NCBI RefSeq assembly: GCF_050947875.1
Contig: NC_134571.1
Coordinates: 231,642,024-231,706,023, forward strand
From: Dermacentor variabilis
Lineage: Eukaryota > Arthropoda > Arachnida > Ixodida > Ixodidae
Direction: 5' to 3'
Length of the DNA stretch: 64,000 nucleotides
Shown: positions 58,845-64,000 of the stretch, one piece after another
Position numbering within the stretch: position 1 is the first letter of the stretch
Layout of the letters: every line of letters begins with the position of its first letter
Position numbers and translations under genes: made by a program
The notes under the pieces: generated by a model
What the model was told of the DNA's origin: nothing
The model's database searches: none
The model's input: the letters and a program-made list of their open reading frames with translations, nothing else

Positions 58845-59780
58845 GTTTCGGTGCTCGATCGGCTGTATTACCTCTCGCTACTCCGTCATTATAGTCGCGA
58901 ACGCCTACTGCCAAAGTGCTTCACGATATTTGGTGGAAGGTGCTGGACCTTTTGTAAACCTGGAACTCCGAAGCCGGATGATCCCTGTCACATCTCCTAC
59001 GCATGAGGAAACTAGTCCTACCGATCCACCTCAGGCACCGCCTCCGGTAGTCTGTCCTGGTGCGCCACGCCAAAGGGATCCTCCCATATTCAATGGCACT
59101 GACGATCGTGACATGGAGGACTGGCTGTCATCGTACAACCGAGTAAGTGCCCACAACAAATTGAAACTGAAAAGCTTGGTTACGTACCATTCTACCTTTC
59201 CGCGTTCGCCCATCTTTGGTTCTGCAACCATGAGGCTGACTTTTCCACCTGGACAGCATTCCGAACGACACTTCAAGAAGACTTCGGTCGCCCTGCTGTG
59301 CGCAAACTTCGGGCTGAACAACAGCTTCGCTGTCGTGCCCCACAAAAGGGCAGAACTTTTACGAGCTACATTGAAGATGTAGTTGACATTTGCCGGCGTA
59401 TCAACCCCGATATGACCGAAGATAAGAAGGTCAAGAACATCTCAAAAGGCATAGGAGTGACGCCTTCCAAATGCTCTTGGAAAAGAATCCTCAGACGGTC
59501 AACGACCACATAACACTTTGCCAGAGATATGAGCAGCTACGAAAAGAACGACTTTCTACGCGCCGCGCTTTCAGCTCTGAGTGATGGTGTCAGTGCTACT
59601 CCTTGCAGTTCAGCAATGTTCGACCAAATCAAGCAATTTGTACGAGAATAAGTGGCACGTCAACTCTCTCTTCTGCCAGTCAGTCCAGCGTCAGAGTCGC
59701 CCTTGTCACCCGATCAACGCCGTACCACTTGCTCATCAACCGCCTCTTATGCCTGTTCCACTTACGTACGCTGTCGTTGT
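58845..59780 (+). pseudogene. Second Ty3/gypsy leader and gag fragment
   Basis: An LTR-end-like stretch (58,845-58,927) is followed by the primer-binding site TGGTGGAAGGTGCTGG (58,931). Then gag in shifted frames: DPPIFNGTDDRDMEDWLSSY, a degraded region where FLxGTAxxWFxNHE is expected, VRKLRAEQQLRCRAPQKGRT, FTSYIEDVVDICRRINPDM and KKVKNISKGIG. Traces of SAMFDQIKQFVRE with a stop and VARQLSLLPVSP continue to 59,700. It shares gag pattern and primer site with the element at 33.8-37.8 kb but is a different copy on the other strand. It is dead. Confidence 0.82.
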
Positions 59781-59783
59781 CGC

Positions 59784-59858
<75 letters not shown>
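59784..59858. repeat. AAT microsatellite
   Basis: About 25 uninterrupted AAT units. They generate homopolymeric frames (poly-Asn, poly-Ile, poly-Leu) that are not genes. Confidence 0.97.
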
Positions 59859-59859
<1 letters not shown>

Positions 59860-59958
59860 TTTATTTGCATCCGAAATACACGATGCCGGAGGCCTACCGA
59901 AAAAGCTGTCGCATTGCAGGTTGACAAGGCCACAGGCCCCCGCACTGGCAACTTCACG

Positions 59959-60417
59959 TAGCAGTCAGCAAATTATATAATATATATGAGTTATAATCAG
60001 CACTCACTCAAATCCATGCACACAAAAAGAGAAAACTCATTCCATATTGAGACATATCGTTACACAAATTATGTTATACAAATTGAAGTTATACAATTAA
60101 TACAATTACAATTGCAATACAATTAATACAAGTAATACAATACAATTTGAAGTTATACAATCAGGAAGTACAAACATTCAGCTTTCAAGACACTGTTTAT
60201 CCATACAAGAACGCCACCAGAGACCAGCGCACACAAAATTCACAGCAGAAAGTGCAGATAACTCGGCAGTAGAAGTGCAGCAAAATTATACACTAACTAT
60301 ACCATTCTATTTCCCTTTTTGTTTTCTTCTACGTACTAAAGTATTTTCGAAGGTCCGCAAAAGTAGGTCCGCAAAGTTCGAAGGTCCGCAATTCAAGGCC
60401 TCCGTCTGCAGCTATTA
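59959..60417. other. Low-complexity A/T-rich stretch
   Basis: Repeats of ATACAATT and TACAATTAATACAA at 60,060-60,165. No coding signal. Confidence 0.6.
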
Positions 60418-60961
60418 GACAGCTTTAGTATAGCGTACGCTATACCATTGCGTACGCTAAAAAATAGCGGATCGTCACTGCGCATGCGCTGAACGCTAAA
60501 CGAAATAGCGGGTATAGCGGGCGTACGCAACGCAAACGAGTTTAGCGTTTTTGCGGGGTTTGCGTAGCTTGCGTGAAACATGGCGGCGGTCCCGGCTGCC
60601 CACTTCGAATTGAATTTGGCGTTGCTTTTGTAAAATGCACTTCGTTCGTAGCAAATGACTGTGTAAACGGCTTTCGCTTAATCTCAGGCCGCTTCGACGA
60701 CAGAGTATCATGGATAACGTCGTGGTGTTTTTGAGATCGCTTCTCGTTTCGAACGAGTCGAAGCCTAACGAAAGAAACATTCGAGATTTCAGCGCCACCT
60801 GTCGCTAAAGGCGCGAAATAGCCGCAACGACGGCATATAGCCTCTGAGATCCGAAGATATCGCCGGCCAACTAAAATTGTAGAAAACGTGCGCTACTTAG
60901 CGTACGCTATCTTATAGCGTATAGCGTACGCTATAGTTGCGGACGCTAAACTAAAACTGTC
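60418..60961. mobile_element. Non-autonomous element with terminal inverted repeats (MITE-like)
   Basis: 544 bp beginning GACAGCTTTAGTATAGCG; its end, read in reverse, is GACAGTTTTAGTTTAGCG, about 20 of 23 bases matching. The sub-terminal regions are packed with the palindromic word TAGCGTACGCTA and variants on both sides (60,427-60,470 and 60,896-60,940). No transposase is encoded. A target-site duplication is not clear, so the superfamily is unassigned. Confidence 0.75.
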
Positions 60962-61590
60962 TTTTAAATTCAACCCAGACTCACCAGCACCTTTCCCTCA
61001 CCTCCGCAAGCGGCTGAAACATATGCACCTCCACACAACGTTACTAGACTAGGTTCAGTTGTCACACTCTCCGTAGGCGCCGTACATCGCCGGTGCCACC
61101 GTGTCTTGGTTTGCCGCCAGAGGGCGGGAGCACCGCAGGAAGCTCTACGTGGGCGCAGCTCTGAGTTTGCGATGGGGCTCGGGTCCTCCGACTTCGCAAC
61201 TTACGTACTCAGCAAGTCTTTTCACCGATGCGTCTTTAAATGTATGTATAGTCTCGCGTTTAGGAGATTGATTAAAAAAAATTACGTAGCTGTGAAAGTG
61301 CTGCTGCGCTGCCGCAGAGTGCGCTGTGGATTCCTTAGTCCAGGGCCGCAGCAGCGCCGGCCGTCCACTGCGCTCTATTAGTCAGCTGTTGCTGATAAGT
61401 AACTGTAAGTAGCTGATTCGTAGTTGTAATCAATTATTTAATTATTAATGCGAATGCATGGTATGACTCATGAGGCGATGTTAGCGCGACCACACTATGG
61501 TCCAAAAAAGTCACCGGAGCCCAATCGAGGCAGTTCACGACGCCAGTTAAGGCGGCGTGAATCAGGCGAAGTTAATTAAGGCACATGTAA
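60962..61590. other. No gene recognised
   Basis: Mixed GC-rich DNA. Contains GCCGCCAGAGGGCGGGAG at 61,120, which resembles a CTCF-type word, but one match is weak evidence. Confidence 0.4.
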
Positions 61591-61770
61591 TTAAAATAGA
61601 ATTAAGGCACTCGAACCCACGGCTATTGGGGGAACGTTTCGAACCCGCGACCGTTGGTGTCAATTAGGGCGATGTTAATTAAGGCCCAGTTTGTAAGATA
61701 TAGCTAAGGCGCTCGCACCCACGGTCGTTGGTGAGAGTTGAAGCCTCGACCATTGGTGGTGGCAATGAAT
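61591..61770. repeat. Diverged short duplications with TCGAACCC-like words
   Basis: AATTAAGGCACTCGAACCC (about 61,610) is echoed by AGCTAAGGCGCTCGCACCC (about 61,701), and CGACCGTTGGTG by GGTCGTTGGTGAG and CGACCATTGGTGG. The period is near 95 bp with an internal half-repeat. The words look like a B box, but no tRNA fold is present. Confidence 0.5.
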
Positions 61771-61840
61771 TGCCTAACTAGGTGAAATAATTAAGTAATG
61801 GATTAATGATCAAATCAAGTAATTCAATAACAATCAATTG

Positions 61841-61843
<3 letters not shown>

Positions 61844-61893
<50 letters not shown>
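61844..61893. repeat. AT microsatellite
   Basis: About 25 AT units. Confidence 0.95.
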
Positions 61894-61895
<2 letters not shown>

Positions 61896-62029
61896 GAACT
61901 ACGCATTACCTAACTAGGCGGATTTAAATACTTGGAATATCTCCAAGCTACGGCAAACAACATTACCTTGGTTGTGACCAGATACGCGGTATTCTCATAT
62001 TTTAAAACTCCGGCTGAAGTTAGCTGGGA

Positions 62030-64000
62030 CACACGGTATACACACTTTCAGCACTTCATTTCGGACTGAAAAAAAAAATGAAGCTAGCACTATTTCTTTC
62101 ATCAGAGCACCGCATTCACAAGTGCAATGTTGAAACCTACGTGAGCTTTGCTCCCTTGCGAGCAGACTTGCACATTCAAAGTAGGTTATCGCTGCAGGAA
62201 CGGAGCATAAATATGCATTCGCGTCACGAAATAAAATTGGATGATACGTCCCGTAAGCTCTTCAAAACGCACACGGCATTTAGGACGCACAAGAGTGTTG
62301 CAAAAATGCACCGAGACTGCAGCAAAACACGCATGTATAGACCGTTTTTTCGTAGGCGCCGCCATATTGTGAACGCAGTGGCGCCGCCTATGAGCAGCGC
62401 CATACTGGCTTGCGTGAAAGCGGTCTTTTGCATGGCAGGTATACGCTCGGCGGTAGGTTCTGGCGTTTGTTTTCGCGCTCGTGTGGTCTGTTTAGTATGG
62501 CGTGCGTCTTCTACATGGTAAATGGTTCTGTGAGACGTGCTGAAGTGGTTTAAGGCGTAATCGCCGGAATTTCTGCTGGCGTTGAGGTGGACGGAACACG
62601 CAGCGCGATGTGTGCACGCATATTTGAGCCTACAATCAGCCTCGCAGATCAATTGTGTATTTCTGAATGTTCCAATCACTAATGTGACCTTATTGTAGTA
62701 TTATCCTCTATTTCTTAGCTGCGGTTTAGGGGCCATGAAACATACGCGATGATCGTAACAGCGTCTGCTACGATAGGAGCTGTGATGTTATACTTTTACA
62801 AGCATTCAAACTGTTCGCTGCAGGTTACATTGCGTGACTACTTGGTTCGATGGATGATGTTTCCGCCCTTGAATAAAATAGTTTTGGCAAGTAATACGAG
62901 CATAACTTGTAGTCTGAATTAAGCTTGTCCAGAAAAGAGACTGTTTACGAACTGCGCGAGTGTCCTAAGCAGTGGTAGGTGCTGGACTACATATATATTT
63001 GTTCTATATACCGCATGGTCCAAGCATACGGCATCAGCGGTTATATATTTATAAACGTTGTGCGGCGTGATTATGCGAGGTCCTATTGCGGCGTTAGCCC
63101 GTTTTCTCTTGCTTTTTTGAGAAAGAGGATGATAACCGAATTTTTTTTCCGGTTGTGTTCGTTCCGTTCTCTACGACGCACTCACACGTATTACGGAAAT
63201 TTTGTCTTCAAAAATAGGCATCGCATTCTTTTTATGCGATCCCTCTCATATATTATGGCTGTATGCAGGCCAAAAAGGCAATGCCGAAGCGCACAGCTTA
63301 CATATGTATCGTGCCGGTTCACCAACCGCAGTGATCGCTGTGTTGAGCAGAGCCATCGGCCTCATGCAGGAAGGATAGCGTAGACATATGGTAATTCGAA
63401 GGCTGCTTGACTTGAAATGCGCGAGAACGATGCCGGTGCATCACAAATATTTGATAGCGCCTGTCGCTTAGATGTTTCGTGGTTGCCTTAGGTTGGCCGT
63501 GCACGAGCATGCGCTCTTATGTTTTAGTCCTTATGCCAAGCGATCAGATAATGAGCAGATTTACCATTTCATGCTAGTAATACAGAGACGCCGTTTCTCT
63601 TCGTTGAATTAAAACCGTTAAATGCAAAAGACTTCACAACTCACAGACGCACCGCGGCTGACAATGCGCATCGCGTGTTTGCGCCCCCAAGAGATCTTTC
63701 CGCGTACTGTAGTTACCGATGCACCGAAAGGCTTCCCCGACGACCTTATATGAACGGAAATGGCTTAAATTTCAGTAAGTACCATCTAAAACATCTCCAA
63801 ATCGTTCCGCAGCACGCGACAGCAATACTTTCAAGCAGCGCCGCGCCGGATCGCCCAAGCCAGAGAGGAGGAAAGGCCCCCCGCGCGCCCTATTCTCCTC
63901 GCCCGATGAAACTGTCTATACAATGCGCCAAAACAGATAAACGGACAGTGCTTCGTCGCCCCGTCCGCGCCGTGCTGACCGAGCAAAGTGCGACACTAGC
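62030..64000. other. No gene assigned
   Basis: Open frames at 62,078-62,521 (plus) and 62,679-62,224 (minus) overlap almost completely, and neither shows a motif. 62,979-63,383 is open but A/T-rich and unrecognised. Words such as GGCGCCGCCATATTG near 62,355 and the GC-rich end (63,820-64,000) could belong to a larger repeat or an upstream gene region; I cannot tell from sequence alone. Confidence 0.4.
62338..62427. repeat. Short imperfect foldback
   Basis: AGACCGTTTTTTCG and, in reverse complement at the other end, AGACCGCTTTCACG bracket a GC-rich core that contains GGCGCCGCC twice. Confidence 0.4.

Noticed and set aside
59581..59980. Poly-Asn, poly-Ile and poly-Leu proteins
   Set aside because: They are translations of the AAT microsatellite.
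61120..61140. CTCF-type insulator site
   Set aside because: A single word match with no supporting context.
62078..62679. Overlapping 147- and 151-codon frames
   Set aside because: Nearly fully antisense to each other, no recognisable domain; neither can be preferred.

Overview
This 64 kb window holds no protein-coding host gene that I can recognise. It is repeat-rich eukaryotic DNA: two satellite-type tandem arrays joined by nested, mostly dead transposable elements. The mix is a 2A-carrying L2/CR1-like LINE, an RTE LINE ending in a GAT/ATG tail, RNase H-bearing LINEs, Ty3/gypsy elements with SCAN-type gag, a GIY-YIG Penelope-like element and a tRNA-derived SINE. It suggests an arthropod, most likely a hard tick (Ixodidae). 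That assignment is inferred from recognising the families; no search was run.

Layout. 1-25,398: an array of about 113 monomers of about 227 bp (216 bp in a deletion variant), with trimeric and about 16-mer higher-order repeats and monomers that decay towards the right edge. 25,399-30,515: a composite insertion that splits one monomer, made of a Penelope-like element followed by an L2/CR1-like LINE whose ORF1 encodes a 2A (StopGo) peptide. 30,516-31,064: the last decayed monomers. 31,065-33,007: a 5'-truncated RTE copy that marks the end of the array. 33,173-38,690: minus-strand Ty3/gypsy remains (integrase, RNase H, RT, protease, gag, primer-binding site, one LTR, a second SCAN-type gag), with a SINE in gag flanked by a 14-bp target-site duplication. 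39,414-39,675: a second SINE with a 13-bp duplication. 39,815-40,465: a 651-bp near-perfect inverted repeat. 41,080-43,996: LINE debris, one unrecognised reading frame with a single stop, and a third SINE. 44,310-45,808: a 5'-truncated LINE with RNase H.

45,893-51,511: a second tandem array of 72 monomers of 78 bp (26 codons), open in several frames on both strands, with a 27-monomer (2,106 bp) higher-order repeat. It directly abuts the 5' end of an I-like LINE (51,512-58,842). That LINE carries three CCHC knuckles, an endonuclease, RT and RNase H, and is interrupted by an RTE copy (54,488-56,609) with a long open RT frame and a 7-bp target-site duplication. 58,845-59,780: a second gypsy leader/gag fragment. 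The rest is microsatellites, a 544-bp terminal-inverted-repeat element (60,418-60,961) and unassigned DNA.

Order of events. The satellite expanded first, the Penelope/L2 and RTE insertions then broke its edge, SINEs entered gypsy remains, and the RTE copy at 54.5 kb is among the youngest insertions because its RT frame is uninterrupted while its host LINE is decayed. The setting looks like heterochromatin at a satellite margin.
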